From Pseudomonas viridiflava (GTDB lineage: Bacteria > Pseudomonadota > Gammaproteobacteria > Pseudomonadales > Pseudomonadaceae): a stretch of DNA of 64,000 nucleotides. How positions within the stretch are numbered: the stretch's first letter is position 1; every line of letters begins with the position of its first letter. The position numbers were made by a program, and so were the translations under genes. The stretch covers positions 186,001 to 250,000 of the forward strand of contig NZ_UTIQ01000072.1 in the NCBI RefSeq assembly GCF_900582625.1, given 5' to 3'. The notes beneath the pieces are model-generated. The model searched no databases and was not told where the DNA came from. It saw only the letters and a list, made by a program, of their open reading frames with translations. Positions 17,569-26,869 of the stretch are shown here, one piece after another.

Positions 17569-19309
17569 ACCCGTCCGCGCCTTCCTTGATCACCAAAATG
17601 TCTTCCATGATCAGGTACTGCAGGTCCGAACCAAAGAACATGTTCAGCGCGTCGGTAGGCGAGCAGATCATCGGCTCGCCACGACGGTTCAGCGAGGTGT
17701 TCAGCGACACGCCGTTGCCGGTCAGGCCTTCCAGGGCCTTCATCATGTCGTAGTAGCGCGGGTTGTATTCGCGCTTGAGCACCTGGGCACGGGAAGTGCC
17801 GTCTTCGTGCACCACTTCCGGCACACGGGTTTTCCACTCTTCCGCCACTTCAAAGGTGAAGGTCATGAACGGTGCCGGGTGATCGACCTTGATCATCTGC
17901 GGGCCGACGGTGTCGAGCATCGACGGGCAGAAGGGGCGCCAGCGCTCGCGGAACTTGATTTGTTCGTTGATGCGGTTGGCCACGCCGGCGATGCTTGGGC
18001 AACCAATGATCGAACGGCCGCCCAAGGCGCGCGGCCCGAACTCCATGCGGCCCTGGAACCAGGCCACCGGGTTGCCGGCGACCATGATTTCGGCGATGCG
18101 CTGCGGCATGTTGTCGATTTGCTTCCACTTCGGCTTGCTCGCGTGGCGCGCGCAGGCGGCAATCACGTCTTCGTTGGAATACGAAGGGCCGAGGTAAACG
18201 TGTTCCATCTTCTCCACCGGCACACCACGCTTGTGCGAGATGTAGGCGGCGGCGCCAACGGCAGTGCCGGCGTCACCGGAAGCGGGCTGCACGAACAGCT
18301 CTTTGACTTCCGGGCGGGCGATGATGCGCTGGTTGAGTTTGACGTTCAGCGCGCAGCCGCCGGCGAAGGCAATTTTGCCGGTTTCCTTGAGGATGTCGCC
18401 CAGGTAGTAATCCATCATTTGCAGCGCCAGCTTTTCGAACAGCGCTTGCATGCTGGCGGCGTAATGAATGTATGGATCGTCGGCAATATCGCCTTCGCGT
18501 TTCGGTCCCAGCCACTCGATCAGCTTGGGCGAGAAGTAAAAGCCCTTGCCGTTCTCTTTATAGCGACGCAGGCCGATGACGTTGGCGTACTCGGTGTTGA
18601 TGATCAGCTCGCCGTTTTCGAATTTGGCCAGGCGCGAGAAATCGTATTTGCTGGCGTCGCCATACGGCGCCATGCCCATGACCTTGAACTCGCCGTCGAG
18701 CATTTCGAAACCGAGGAACTCGGTGATCGCGCCGTACAGGCCGCCGAGGGAATCCGGGTCGAAGAATTCTTTGATCTTGTGGATCTTGCCGTTCTCGCCA
18801 TAGCCGAAAAAGGTGGTGGCGTACTCACCTTTACCGTCGATGCCCATGATCGCGGTTTTCTCGGTGAAGCCCGAGCAGTGGTAGGCGCTGGAGGCGTGGG
18901 CCAAGTGATGCTCGACCGGCTCGATTTTGACTTTTTTCGGGTCGAAGCCCAGTTGCTCGAGGCACCAGACGATTTTGTTGCGGTAGCGCTTGTAGCGACG
19001 GTTGCCCATCAGAATGGCGTCGAGCGAGCGGTCCGGCGCGTACCAGTAGCGCTTGGCGTAGTGCCAGCGCGCTTTGCCGAAAATGCTGATGGGCGCGAAG
19101 GGAATGGCGACCACATCGACGTCCGACGGTTTGATGCCAGCCTGTTCCAGGCAGAACTTGGCCGATTCGTAGGGCATGCGGTTCTTGGCGTGCTTGTCGC
19201 GCACGAAGCGCTCTTCTTCGGCGGCCGCGATCAACTTGCCGTCGATATAGAGCGCAGCGGAAGGATCATGACTGAGGGCGCCGGAAAGGCCGAGAATCGT
19301 CAATGCCAC
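17552..19309 (-). CDS. LPS core carbamoyltransferase (NodU/CmcH family)
   Basis: A 585-residue O-carbamoyltransferase that uses carbamoyl phosphate and ATP. The N-terminal kinase-like domain has GALSHDPSAAL (9-19) and EEERFVRDKH (31-40). The C-terminal domain carries MEFGPRALGGRSIIGCP, typical of NodU/TobZ enzymes. The Pseudomonas core carries a 7-O-carbamoyl group on heptose II, and the homologue in this position is the expected enzyme. A GTG start at 19309 is chosen because AAGAGG lies six bases before it and the length then matches. It is the first gene of the leftward core operon and is divergent from hutH. Confidence 0.9.
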   Translation of the reverse strand: MALTILGLSGALSHDPSAALYIDGKLIAAAEEERFVRDKHAKNRMPYESAKFCLEQAGIKPSDVDVVAIPFAPISIFGKARWHYAKRYWYAPDRSLDAILMGNRRYKRYRNKIVWCLEQLGFDPKKVKIEPVEHHLAHASSAYHCSGFTEKTAIMGIDGKGEYATTFFGYGENGKIHKIKEFFDPDSLGGLYGAITEFLGFEMLDGEFKVMGMAPYGDASKYDFSRLAKFENGELIINTEYANVIGLRRYKENGKGFYFSPKLIEWLGPKREGDIADDPYIHYAASMQALFEKLALQMMDYYLGDILKETGKIAFAGGCALNVKLNQRIIARPEVKELFVQPASGDAGTAVGAAAYISHKRGVPVEKMEHVYLGPSYSNEDVIAACARHASKPKWKQIDNMPQRIAEIMVAGNPVAWFQGRMEFGPRALGGRSIIGCPSIAGVANRINEQIKFRERWRPFCPSMLDTVGPQMIKVDHPAPFMTFTFEVAEEWKTRVPEVVHEDGTSRAQVLKREYNPRYYDMMKALEGLTGNGVSLNTSLNRRGEPMICSPTDALNMFFGSDLQYLIMEDILVIKEGADGYDTLN

Positions 19310-19609
19310 GGGAAACCTCTTGCAACGACGCAGGACCAATGCCTGCGCGAAAAGTCGGACGGCAAACCGAGGGTCGCCTGATAAAGCCGGGGATTATAGC
19401 CGCTGCGTAGCGCTGGGCGCGAGCGTGGCGCCAAAGCCCGAACGCGCCGTGGCGATCAGAAAAGTCTGTGATTTCAAGCGCAACTCGCTGCGTTTGCTGT
19501 GGGAAAGCTTTAACCAAGAGACTTTGACGCGCCATTTGCCTAACCTGTATATACAAATGTATATAGGTGCTCGTCATCCTTTCACCGGCATTTTTCCAGG
19601 ACGTCTTCC
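19310..19609. other. 300-base divergent intergenic region, carbamoyltransferase / hutH
   Basis: This region contains no gene. The right half holds a probable sigma70 promoter and a HutC-type operator for hutH, listed separately. The left half should hold the promoter of the LPS core operon, but I see no clear -35/-10 pair there. Confidence 0.6.
19524..19565 (+). promoter_or_regulatory. hutH promoter with overlapping HutC-type operator
   Basis: A -35-like TTGACG at 19524-19529 is followed after 16-18 bases by an AT-rich -10 that lies inside the palindrome TGTATATACA (19546-19555). A second half-copy TGTATATA follows at 19558-19565. The same 10-bp palindrome recurs in the hutC/hutF gap. HutC is a GntR repressor released by urocanate, so binding here would cover the -10 element and block hutH. 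Confidence 0.75.
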
Positions 19610-21139
19610 ATGTCGAATCCACTGCTGCTTCAGCCCGGCCAACTTTCCCTCGAACAGCTACGCGCTATTTATCAGCAGCAATGCCCTGTCGAACTCGATC
19701 CGGCCGCCAAAGCAGTGGTCGACACCAGCAACCGCACGGTGCTGGAAATCATCGACAACAAGCGCACGGTTTACGGCATCAACACCGGCTTTGGCCTGTT
19801 GGCGCGCACCTCGATCCCTACTGAATCACTGGCCAAATTGCAGCGCAACCTGCTGCTGTCGCACTGCACCGGCACCGGCCCGCTGCTGGATGACGCCAGC
19901 GTCGGTTTGATCATGGCGCTGAAAGTGGGCTCGCTGGCGCGCGGCTTTTCCGGCATCCGCTGGGAAGTGATCCAAGCCCTCGCCGCGCTGTACAACGCCC
20001 AGGTGTATCCGTGCATTCCCTCGCAAGGCTCGGTGGGCGCTTCCGGCGACCTGGCGCCGTTGGCGCATATGTCCGCCGTGCTGATCGGCATCGGCCGCGT
20101 TCGTCACAACGGCCATGAAATGGACGCCGTCGAAGGCCTGGCCGTTGCCGGCCTCACGCCCATGGTGCTCGGACCGAAGGAAGGCCTGGCGCTGATCAAC
20201 GGCACCCAGGTGTCCACGGCGCTGGCGCTGCGCGGTTTGTTCGCGACGGAAAAATTGTTCAGCGCCGCCGTCGTGGCCGGCAGCTTGAGCGTTGAGGCGT
20301 TGAAAGGCTCAGCGGTGCCGTTCGACCCACGCATTCAAGCGGTGCGCGGCCAGGCCGGGCAAATTGATGTGGCGGCGTTCTACCGGGAGCTGCTGGGCAG
20401 CACCAGCGAGATTCGCGAATCCCACGCCGACTGCACCCGCGTGCAAGACCCCTACTCCCTGCGCTGCCAGCCACAAGTGATGGGCGCCTGCCTGGATCAC
20501 CTGCGCTTTGCCGCGAACATTTTCCTGCGTGAAGCCAACGCCGTTTCCGACAACCCTTTGGTCTTCAGCGCCGATGGCGACGTGCTGTCCGGCGGCAACT
20601 TCCACGCCGAACCGGTGGCCATGGCTTCCGACGTGCTGGCCCTGGCGATTGCTGAAATCGGCGCGCTGTCGGAGCGACGCATCGCGCAACTGGTGGACCC
20701 GGCGATGTCCGGCCTGCCGGCATTTCTGGTGCGTGAAGGCGGCCTGAACTCGGGCTTCATGATCGCCCAGGTGACCGCCGCAGCGTTGGCCTCCGAGAAC
20801 AAAACCCTCGGCCATCCGGCCTCCATCGACAGCTTGCCGACGTCGGCAAACCAGGAAGACCACGTGTCCATGGCCACCTTCGCCGCCCGCCGTCTGCTCG
20901 ACATGGCCGGCAACAGCAGCGCCGTGGTCGCCATCGAACTGCTCGGCGCCGCCCAGGGCGTAGACCTGCACGCGCCCCTGAAAACCTCGCCGCTGTTGGT
21001 TGAAGTGCTGGAAATGGTGCGCCGCGAAGTGCCGCACTACGACGAAGACCGTTACTTCGCCCCCGACATCGCCGCCGCACGGGCGTGGGTCGAAAACGGC
21101 GTATTTGGGCAATGGCTGGCGTTTGATCGGTTGTATTAA
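19610..21139 (+). CDS. hutH: histidine ammonia-lyase
   Basis: A 509-residue enzyme that converts L-histidine to urocanate and ammonia, the first step of histidine use. The self-made MIO electrophile arises from Ala144-Ser145-Gly146 in [10 protein letters not shown], and the family segments GINTGFG and [20 protein letters not shown] are intact. The ATG at 19610 follows CAGGACG. The hutH promoter is covered by a HutC-like operator. hutU, hutI and hutG do not follow it, unlike the usual Pseudomonas hut cluster. It is convergent with hutD across a REP hairpin. Confidence 0.96.
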   Translation: MSNPLLLQPGQLSLEQLRAIYQQQCPVELDPAAKAVVDTSNRTVLEIIDNKRTVYGINTGFGLLARTSIPTESLAKLQRNLLLSHCTGTGPLLDDASVGLIMALKVGSLARGFSGIRWEVIQALAALYNAQVYPCIPSQGSVGASGDLAPLAHMSAVLIGIGRVRHNGHEMDAVEGLAVAGLTPMVLGPKEGLALINGTQVSTALALRGLFATEKLFSAAVVAGSLSVEALKGSAVPFDPRIQAVRGQAGQIDVAAFYRELLGSTSEIRESHADCTRVQDPYSLRCQPQVMGACLDHLRFAANIFLREANAVSDNPLVFSADGDVLSGGNFHAEPVAMASDVLALAIAEIGALSERRIAQLVDPAMSGLPAFLVREGGLNSGFMIAQVTAAALASENKTLGHPASIDSLPTSANQEDHVSMATFAARRLLDMAGNSSAVVAIELLGAAQGVDLHAPLKTSPLLVEVLEMVRREVPHYDEDRYFAPDIAAARAWVENGVFGQWLAFDRLY

Positions 21140-21141
21140 CA

Positions 21142-21207
21142 GCATCGAGGCTGAAGCCTCTCCCACAATTAGATATGCCCCTGTGGGAGAGGCTTTAGCC
21201 TCGATTT
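21142..21207. repeat. inverted REP pair between hutH and hutD
   Basis: The arms AGCATCGAGGCTGAAGCCTC and onward (21141-21168) and the matching inverted arm (about 21182-21205, ending in CGATTTTT) form a long stem. This is the GAGAGGCTTnAGCCTCGA variant of the Pseudomonas REP. Lying between convergent stops, it can serve as a terminator for both genes, and a T run follows on the plus strand. Confidence 0.8.
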
Positions 21208-21776
21208 TTGATCGACTGAAGCTCAATCAAGCAATACGGATGCTCCGCCCGAAACCGCAACGTTTGCAGCCGGCCACCGCCGCCCTGCAAGCAGTCGTAG
21301 CGCCCCAGCTCCACTTCCCCGCCTTCCACGTCTACCCGCAACCCATCCCCGGCACTGAACACCAGCACGGTCGCCGCCGAGGTGAACACGCTGCTCTCCC
21401 CCGCTGCCATCCACTGCAATCGCGCGCTGCAACGCTGCGGTGAATAGATCAGGTTGAAGTCGTGAATCGCCCCGCCAAGCAAGCTGCACTGCACCTGGCT
21501 GTCGCCGGAAAATGCGTACGCATCCAACGCCTGTAGCGGGCGGCTCATTTGGCCATCCACTTCAAGCTGCATGCCCTCACCTTCCAGCACGGTGATGATG
21601 CGTTGATAGCCGGTGAATGCAGAGAACGGTCCCGGCTGGGTGACGTCGGCGATGGACAGGCGCCAGGCGAATGCGTCGAGCCCGTCGCCATCGCGGGCGA
21701 TTTCCAGGGTGCTGCCGGCGCCGTTTTTCCACGGCATGCGCACGTAGTCAGCGGCGCGCAGCACCTGCCAAGTCAT
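21195..21776 (-). CDS. hutD: HutD-family cupin, modulator of histidine utilisation
   Basis: A 193-residue HutD/Ves-type protein with a double cupin-like barrel. Recognisable segments are RMPWKNGAGSTLEIA at the N-terminus and FSAFTGYQRIITVLEGEGM in the middle. HutD of P. fluorescens sets an upper limit on hut expression, possibly by binding formylglutamate; it is not an enzyme of the pathway. The start at 21776 overlaps the hutC stop by four bases (ATGA), so the longer upstream frame is rejected. Convergent with hutH. Confidence 0.9.
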   Translation of the reverse strand: MTWQVLRAADYVRMPWKNGAGSTLEIARDGDGLDAFAWRLSIADVTQPGPFSAFTGYQRIITVLEGEGMQLEVDGQMSRPLQALDAYAFSGDSQVQCSLLGGAIHDFNLIYSPQRCSARLQWMAAGESSVFTSAATVLVFSAGDGLRVDVEGGEVELGRYDCLQGGGGRLQTLRFRAEHPYCLIELQSIKNRG

Positions 21777-22585
21777 GAGGCGAAGCGCCCTTCCAGACGA
21801 TGGCGCGAGCCCGGGTACAGCAGACGCGCGACCGTTACGGTGCGGCGCCCCGACCAGGTACGGCGGCGAATCAGCAAGCACGGCTCGCCGCGTTCAATTT
21901 GCAGCAGCTTGCATTCGCTCGGCTCGGCCAGAATCGCTTCCACCACGTGCTCGCCCTCGCTCATCGGGGCGATTTGCATCAAGTAGGCGTACGGCGTGGC
22001 AACGGTGAAATCCTGGGTCAGGTAATCCGGGGCGACGCTGGCGTTTACGTAGCGGTCTTCGATCTGCACCGGCACGTCGTTTTCGTAGTGCACGATCACC
22101 GAGTGAAACACCCGCTCGCCTTCGCGAACGTCCAGCGCCATGGCGCGCTCGGCGCCGGCTTTTTCTTCTTCCAGGCGCACCACCACGCAATGGTGGCGAT
22201 GGCCGCGAGCCGCGATCTCATCGGCGATGTTGTGCACTTCAAACAGCGCCGACTGGCCTTTGGGCTCCGCCACAAAAGTGCCGACGCCCTGCATGCGCAC
22301 CAACAGGCCGTCGGCCGTGAGTTCACGCAGGGCGCGGTTGATGGTCATGCGGCTGAAACCGAGTTGCGCCACCAGCTCGCTTTCCGACGGCACGCGGTGA
22401 TGGGGCGGCCAGGCGCCGGTGTGAATCTGCGCGCTGATCATCTGTTTGACTCGCGCGTACAACGGCGCGGGTTCGTCGCCCAGTTGCGCGGCCAGGGTGG
22501 CCATCTCGGACTGTGGAGCAGACACAGCAATCTCCTCGGCAAAACTTCGCGACTGGCGCGACGGTGGCGAGAGTTTACGTTTCAC
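21773..22585 (-). CDS. hutC: GntR/HutC-family transcriptional repressor of histidine utilisation
   Basis: A 270-residue regulator. The winged-helix GntR domain is at about residues 35-105 (PSESELVAQLGFSRMTINRA, LLVRMQGVGTFVAE), with a UTRA ligand domain after it (EDRYVNASVAPDYL, CLLIRRRTWSGRRTV). Urocanate is the known inducer in this family. The start is a GTG at 22585 with AGAGG five bases upstream; a start at 22504 (MATLAAQ) would give the more usual length of about 243. It is autoregulated if the operator at 22595-22610, right before its start, is bound. Coupled to hutD. Confidence 0.93.
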   Translation of the reverse strand: MKRKLSPPSRQSRSFAEEIAVSAPQSEMATLAAQLGDEPAPLYARVKQMISAQIHTGAWPPHHRVPSESELVAQLGFSRMTINRALRELTADGLLVRMQGVGTFVAEPKGQSALFEVHNIADEIAARGHRHHCVVVRLEEEKAGAERAMALDVREGERVFHSVIVHYENDVPVQIEDRYVNASVAPDYLTQDFTVATPYAYLMQIAPMSEGEHVVEAILAEPSECKLLQIERGEPCLLIRRRTWSGRRTVTVARLLYPGSRHRLEGRFAS

Positions 22586-22594
22586 GTTTGCCTC

Positions 22595-22610
22595 TGTATA
22601 TGTATATACA
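22595..22610. promoter_or_regulatory. HutC-type operator between hutC and hutF
   Basis: The perfect palindrome TGTATATACA lies at 22601-22610, preceded directly by the half copy TGTATA at 22595-22600. It is identical to the palindrome upstream of hutH. It is 10-25 bases upstream of the hutC start and 30-45 bases upstream of the hutF start, so one bound dimer could control both directions. Confidence 0.8.
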
Positions 22611-22639
22611 ACCTGAATTCGCTCTGGAGCGCCCGGAAC

Positions 22640-24004
22640 ATGCCTGTTTTCTTTGCTGAGCGCGCCTTACTGGCCGAGGGCTGGGCGCGCAATGTGCGCC
22701 TGACCGTAGCCACCGATGGCGTGCTGCAACAGATTCAAACCGAGGCCACCGACGAGGGCGCCGAACGCCTGAACGGCCCGCTGCTGCCGGGCATGCCCAA
22801 TCTGCATTCCCATGCGTTTCAGCGCCTGATGGCCGGGCTGGCAGAAGTGGCCGGCAACCCCAACGATAGCTTCTGGACCTGGCGCGACCTGATGTACCGC
22901 CTGGTCGCCACGCTGAGCCCCGAGCAGATTCAAATCATCGCGCGGCAGCTGTATATCGAAATGCTCAAAGCCGGCTACACCAGCGTCGCCGAATTCCATT
23001 ACGTGCACCACGACGTCAACGGCCAGCCTTACGGCGATCCGGCTGAGCTGGGCTTGCGCATCAGCCAGGCGGCGAACGACAGCGGGATCGGCCTGACGCT
23101 GTTGCCCGTGCTGTACGCCCACGCCGGTTTTGGCGGCCAGCCACCCAGCGAAGGCCAGCGGCGCTTTATCCATAGCAGCGACAGCTATCTCGCGTTGCAA
23201 CAACGCCTTCAAGCCGCCCTGGCCGATCAGCCAAACCAGCGCCTGGGCCTTTGCTTTCACTCGTTGCGCGCCGTTACGCCGACACAAATCGAGCAGGTGC
23301 TGGCGGCCAGCGCCAGCGACAGCCCGGTGCACATCCATATCGCCGAGCAACAAAAAGAAGTGGACGACTGCCTGGCCTGGAGCGGCCAGCGCCCGTTGCA
23401 ATGGCTGTTCGACCACGTCGCGGTGGACGCCCGCTGGTGCCTGGTGCACGCCACTCACGCCAACGCAGAAGAAGTGCGGCAGATGGCGGTCAGCCAAGCC
23501 GTTGCTGGCCTGTGCCTGACCACCGAGGCCAACCTGGGCGACGGCATTTTTCCGGCTGTGGATTACCTGGCCCAAGGCGGACGGCTGGGCATTGGTTCGG
23601 ACAGTCACGTGTCGGTGAGCGTGGCCGAAGAACTGCGCTGGCTCGAATACGGCCAGCGCCTGCGCGACCAGAAACGCAACCGCCTGTACCGCAGCGACCA
23701 GCCCATGATCGGCCGCACGCTGTACGACGCCGCCCTGCTCGGCGGCGCACAAGCGCTGGGGCAGCCGATTGGCCAACTGGCCGTCGGCAAACGGGCAGAT
23801 TTCGTCGTGCTGGATGGCGCCGACCCGTACATCGCCTGCGCTGAACAGGACGCCATTCTCAATCGCTGGCTGTTTGCCGGCGGTGATCGGCAAGTGCGCG
23901 ATGTGATGGTTGGCGGCAAATGGGTGGTGCGCGAGGGGCGGCACACTGATGAGCAAAGCAGTGCGCGGGCGTTCGCCGGGGTACTAAAGGCAATGTTGGG
24001 GTGA
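22640..24004 (+). CDS. hutF: formimidoylglutamate deiminase
   Basis: A 454-residue amidohydrolase that converts N-formimino-L-glutamate to N-formylglutamate and ammonia in the five-step Pseudomonas histidine pathway. Metal ligands are His56 and His58 (MPNLHSHAF), a His in VHIHIAEQQKE, another in LVHATHAN, and the Asp of IGSDSHVSV. The plus-strand frame is open far upstream, but the ATG at 22640 matches the family length, and upstream sequence is antisense to hutC. It is divergent from hutC with a shared operator. The expected partner HutG is not in the window. Confidence 0.95.
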   Translation: MPVFFAERALLAEGWARNVRLTVATDGVLQQIQTEATDEGAERLNGPLLPGMPNLHSHAFQRLMAGLAEVAGNPNDSFWTWRDLMYRLVATLSPEQIQIIARQLYIEMLKAGYTSVAEFHYVHHDVNGQPYGDPAELGLRISQAANDSGIGLTLLPVLYAHAGFGGQPPSEGQRRFIHSSDSYLALQQRLQAALADQPNQRLGLCFHSLRAVTPTQIEQVLAASASDSPVHIHIAEQQKEVDDCLAWSGQRPLQWLFDHVAVDARWCLVHATHANAEEVRQMAVSQAVAGLCLTTEANLGDGIFPAVDYLAQGGRLGIGSDSHVSVSVAEELRWLEYGQRLRDQKRNRLYRSDQPMIGRTLYDAALLGGAQALGQPIGQLAVGKRADFVVLDGADPYIACAEQDAILNRWLFAGGDRQVRDVMVGGKWVVREGRHTDEQSSARAFAGVLKAMLG

Positions 24005-24215
24005 CCTGGCGAGCTGCGTACACATCACGAGCCTGGGTCGCCGCGTTCGCGCGCACGACGGTCCCTGATCGGGAGCTATCCGCTGGCTCGGTTAGCAAAG
24101 CGAAGCTCAACGCCGCCGCCCACTCGACATTTATTCCACCGGCACTGCGCGGACGTTTTTTTTGCTGCGCACCGCGGGCATACTAGGCCGTCTTCATCCC
24201 GGTATCGCCCGCCCC

Positions 24216-25490
24216 ATGCTTCGCACCCTGACTGCCATTGTTCTTGCTCTGCTGCTATGCCCGGCCGTAGCCGACGAGCGCGCGGATGCGCAAAAGCAAC
24301 TCGACGCTGCCCAGCGCGACGTTGTCGAACTGCAAAAACTGCTGAAGAAAATCGAAGCCGACAAGTCCGGCATTCAAAAGCAGCTGCGCGGCACTGAAAC
24401 CGAAATGGGCGATTTGGAGAAGCAGATCAATACCCTTGAGCAGCAGCTCAAGAACAACGAGACCGAGATTCAGCGGCTCGAAGGCGAGAAAAAAAAACTT
24501 GAGGGCGCGCGTATCGAGCAGCAGAGGCTGATCGGTATACAAGCCAGGGCGGCCTACCAGAGCGGGCGACAGGAATACTTGAAGCTGTTGCTCAACCAGC
24601 AAAACCCCGAAAAATTCGCCCGCACCCTCACCTATTACGACTACGTCAGCCAAGCCCGCCTCGACCAGCTCAACACCTTCAACGAAACCCTGCGCCAACT
24701 GGCCAATATCGAACGCGAAAGCGCGGCGGAAAAAACCCAACTCGCTGAGCGCAAAGGTTCCCTGGACGAGCGCCGCGACAAGCTTGCTCTGGTTCGCAAA
24801 GAGCGCCAGCAAGCCTTGGCCAAGCTCAACAGCGATTCGAAAAACAGCGACCAGAAACTCAAAGCCCGCCGGCAAGAACAAGCGGCGCTGGGCAATGTGC
24901 TGAAAACCATTGAGGAAACCCTGGCCCGCCAAGCCCGTGAAGCCAAGGCGGCGGAAGAAGCGCGCAAGCGTGCCCAGGAAGAACAGCAACTGGCCATGGC
25001 CAACCGCCGCGTCGGCCCTGGCCAGAAGCCGGTCAGCGCACCGAGCGGCCCCGTAGTTTCCAGCGATGGCGCTGTGTATGGCGGCGCGTTTGCCGGCAGC
25101 CGTGGCAAGCTGCCGTGGCCGGTCAATGGCCGCATCGTTGCGCGATATGGAACCCAACGCGGCGACGACGCTCGTACAACATGGGACGGCGTACTAATCG
25201 GCGCCGCCGCCGGCAGCCAGGTGCGCGCCGTGCACGGTGGCCGTGTGGTATTTGCCGACTGGTTGCGCGGTTCGGGCCTGCTGGTAATTCTCGACCACGG
25301 CAACGGTTACCTCAGCCTGTACGGGCACAACCAAAGCTTATTGAAAGACGCGGGTGACATCGTCAAAGCTGGCGAGCCGATTGCGACTGTCGGCACCAGT
25401 GGCGGCCAGGACACCCCCGCGCTGTATTTTGCGATTCGTCAGCAGGGCCGCCCCAGCGACCCTGCGCAATGGTGTCGGGCGCAGGGATAG
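24216..25490 (+). CDS. envC: murein hydrolase activator, EnvC-like
   Basis: A 424-residue periplasmic protein. A signal peptide covers about residues 1-20 (hydrophobic LTAIVLALLLCPAVAD), and a long coiled coil (about 22-255, rich in Lys/Glu/Gln) leads to a C-terminal LytM/M23 domain from about residue 300. The LytM zinc site is degraded: the usual HxGxD is TTWDGVLIG, and the first His of HxH is Tyr (LYFAIR), while LYGH remains. That is the pattern of EnvC, which activates amidases instead of cutting peptidoglycan. ctpA follows by 34 bases and is probably co-transcribed. Confidence 0.9.
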   Translation: MLRTLTAIVLALLLCPAVADERADAQKQLDAAQRDVVELQKLLKKIEADKSGIQKQLRGTETEMGDLEKQINTLEQQLKNNETEIQRLEGEKKKLEGARIEQQRLIGIQARAAYQSGRQEYLKLLLNQQNPEKFARTLTYYDYVSQARLDQLNTFNETLRQLANIERESAAEKTQLAERKGSLDERRDKLALVRKERQQALAKLNSDSKNSDQKLKARRQEQAALGNVLKTIEETLARQAREAKAAEEARKRAQEEQQLAMANRRVGPGQKPVSAPSGPVVSSDGAVYGGAFAGSRGKLPWPVNGRIVARYGTQRGDDARTTWDGVLIGAAAGSQVRAVHGGRVVFADWLRGSGLLVILDHGNGYLSLYGHNQSLLKDAGDIVKAGEPIATVGTSGGQDTPALYFAIRQQGRPSDPAQWCRAQG

Positions 25491-25524
25491 GCCCAGTACC
25501 TCTTAATAGTGGAGCTCGTTCGAT

Positions 25525-26862
25525 ATGCCGCATTTGTCTCGCCTTAATTCCCTGGCCCTGGCTATCGCGCTGGCGCTCGGCGCCCCGCTCCTGCACGCCG
25601 CCACTGACGTCGACGCCGCCACCGCACCGCCTGCGGCCAGCGCGCCAGCCGCGAACAAGGCGCCGCTGCCGCTCGACGAGCTGCGCACCTTTGCCGAAGT
25701 GCTCGACCGCATCAAAGCGGCTTACGTGGAACCGGTCGACGACAAAACCCTGCTGGAAAATGCCATCAAAGGCATGCTCAGCAACCTCGACCCGCACTCC
25801 GCCTACCTGGGCCCGGAAGACTTCGCGGAGCTGCAAGAAAGCACCAGCGGCGAGTTCGGCGGCCTGGGCATTGAAGTGGGCCTGGAAGATGGTTTCGTTA
25901 AAGTGGTGTCGCCCATCGACGACACGCCTGCCTCCAAAGCGGGCATCCAACCCGGCGACCTGATCGTAAAAATCAACGGCGAGCCCACCAAGGGTTTGTC
26001 GATGATGGAAGCCGTCGACAAGATGCGCGGCAAAGCCGGCGAGAAAATTCAGCTGACCCTGGTGCGCGACGGTGGTGAGCCGTTCGACGTGCAACTGACG
26101 CGCGCCGTCATCAAGGTCAAGAGCGTGAAGAGCCAAACCCTCGAACCGGGTTACGGCTACCTGCGCATCACTCAGTTCCAGGTCAACAGCGGCGACGAAG
26201 TCGGCAAGGCGCTGGCCAAGCTGAAGAAGGACAACGACGGTAAAAAACTTCGCGGCCTGGTACTCGACCTGCGCAACAACCCGGGCGGCGTGTTGCAGGC
26301 AGCTGTGGAAGTGTCTGACCACTTCCTTACCAAAGGCCTGATCGTGTTCACCAAAGGCCGCATCGCCAACTCCGAACTGCGCTTCTCCGCCGACCCGGCC
26401 GACGCCAGCGAAGGCGTGCCGTTGGTGGTATTGATCAACGGCGGCAGCGCCTCGGCTTCGGAGATTGTTGCCGGCGCCCTGCAAGACCACAAACGCGGCA
26501 TCCTCATGGGCACCAACAGCTTTGGCAAAGGCTCGGTGCAAACCGTGCTGCCGCTGAGCAACGACCGTGCGCTGAAAATCACCACTGCGCTGTACTACAC
26601 GCCTAACGGCCGCTCGATTCAGGCGCAAGGCATCGTGCCGGACATCGAAGTGGCGCGCGCCAAAATTACCCGCGAAGACGACGGCGAAAGCTACAAAGAA
26701 GCCGACCTCGCCGGGCACTTGGGCAACGGCAACGGTGGCAAAGACAAAACCAGCAACGAGCTGAAGGCGCAGAGCGGCAAAGCCAACCTGCAAGATCAGG
26801 ACTTCCAGTTGAGCCAGGCGCTGAGCCTGTTGAAAGGGTTGAACGTTACGCGTAGCCAGTAA
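25525..26862 (+). CDS. ctpA: carboxyl-terminal processing protease, S41A family
   Basis: A 445-residue periplasmic protease. The signal peptide covers residues 1-26 (LALAIALALGAPLLHA), the PDZ domain about 105-190 (FGGLGIEVG, GIQPGDLIVKINGE), and the protease core follows. The catalytic Ser310 in NGGSASASEIV and Lys335 in NSFGKGSVQT are 25 residues apart, as in CtpA. In P. aeruginosa CtpA, with the lipoprotein LbcA, degrades peptidoglycan endopeptidases, so pairing with EnvC makes sense as cell-wall control. The C-terminal tail beyond 395 is charged and low in complexity. Confidence 0.95.
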   Translation: MPHLSRLNSLALAIALALGAPLLHAATDVDAATAPPAASAPAANKAPLPLDELRTFAEVLDRIKAAYVEPVDDKTLLENAIKGMLSNLDPHSAYLGPEDFAELQESTSGEFGGLGIEVGLEDGFVKVVSPIDDTPASKAGIQPGDLIVKINGEPTKGLSMMEAVDKMRGKAGEKIQLTLVRDGGEPFDVQLTRAVIKVKSVKSQTLEPGYGYLRITQFQVNSGDEVGKALAKLKKDNDGKKLRGLVLDLRNNPGGVLQAAVEVSDHFLTKGLIVFTKGRIANSELRFSADPADASEGVPLVVLINGGSASASEIVAGALQDHKRGILMGTNSFGKGSVQTVLPLSNDRALKITTALYYTPNGRSIQAQGIVPDIEVARAKITREDDGESYKEADLAGHLGNGNGGKDKTSNELKAQSGKANLQDQDFQLSQALSLLKGLNVTRSQ

Positions 26863-26869
26863 CGGTCTG

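Noticed and set aside
17807..19381. 524-residue plus-strand open frame
   Set aside because: Antisense to the carbamoyltransferase gene, with low-complexity-looking composition and no recognisable domain.
21800..22639. Long N-terminal extension of hutF
   Set aside because: The plus-strand frame is open back to 21800, but that part is antisense to hutC. The family length is reached from the ATG at 22640.
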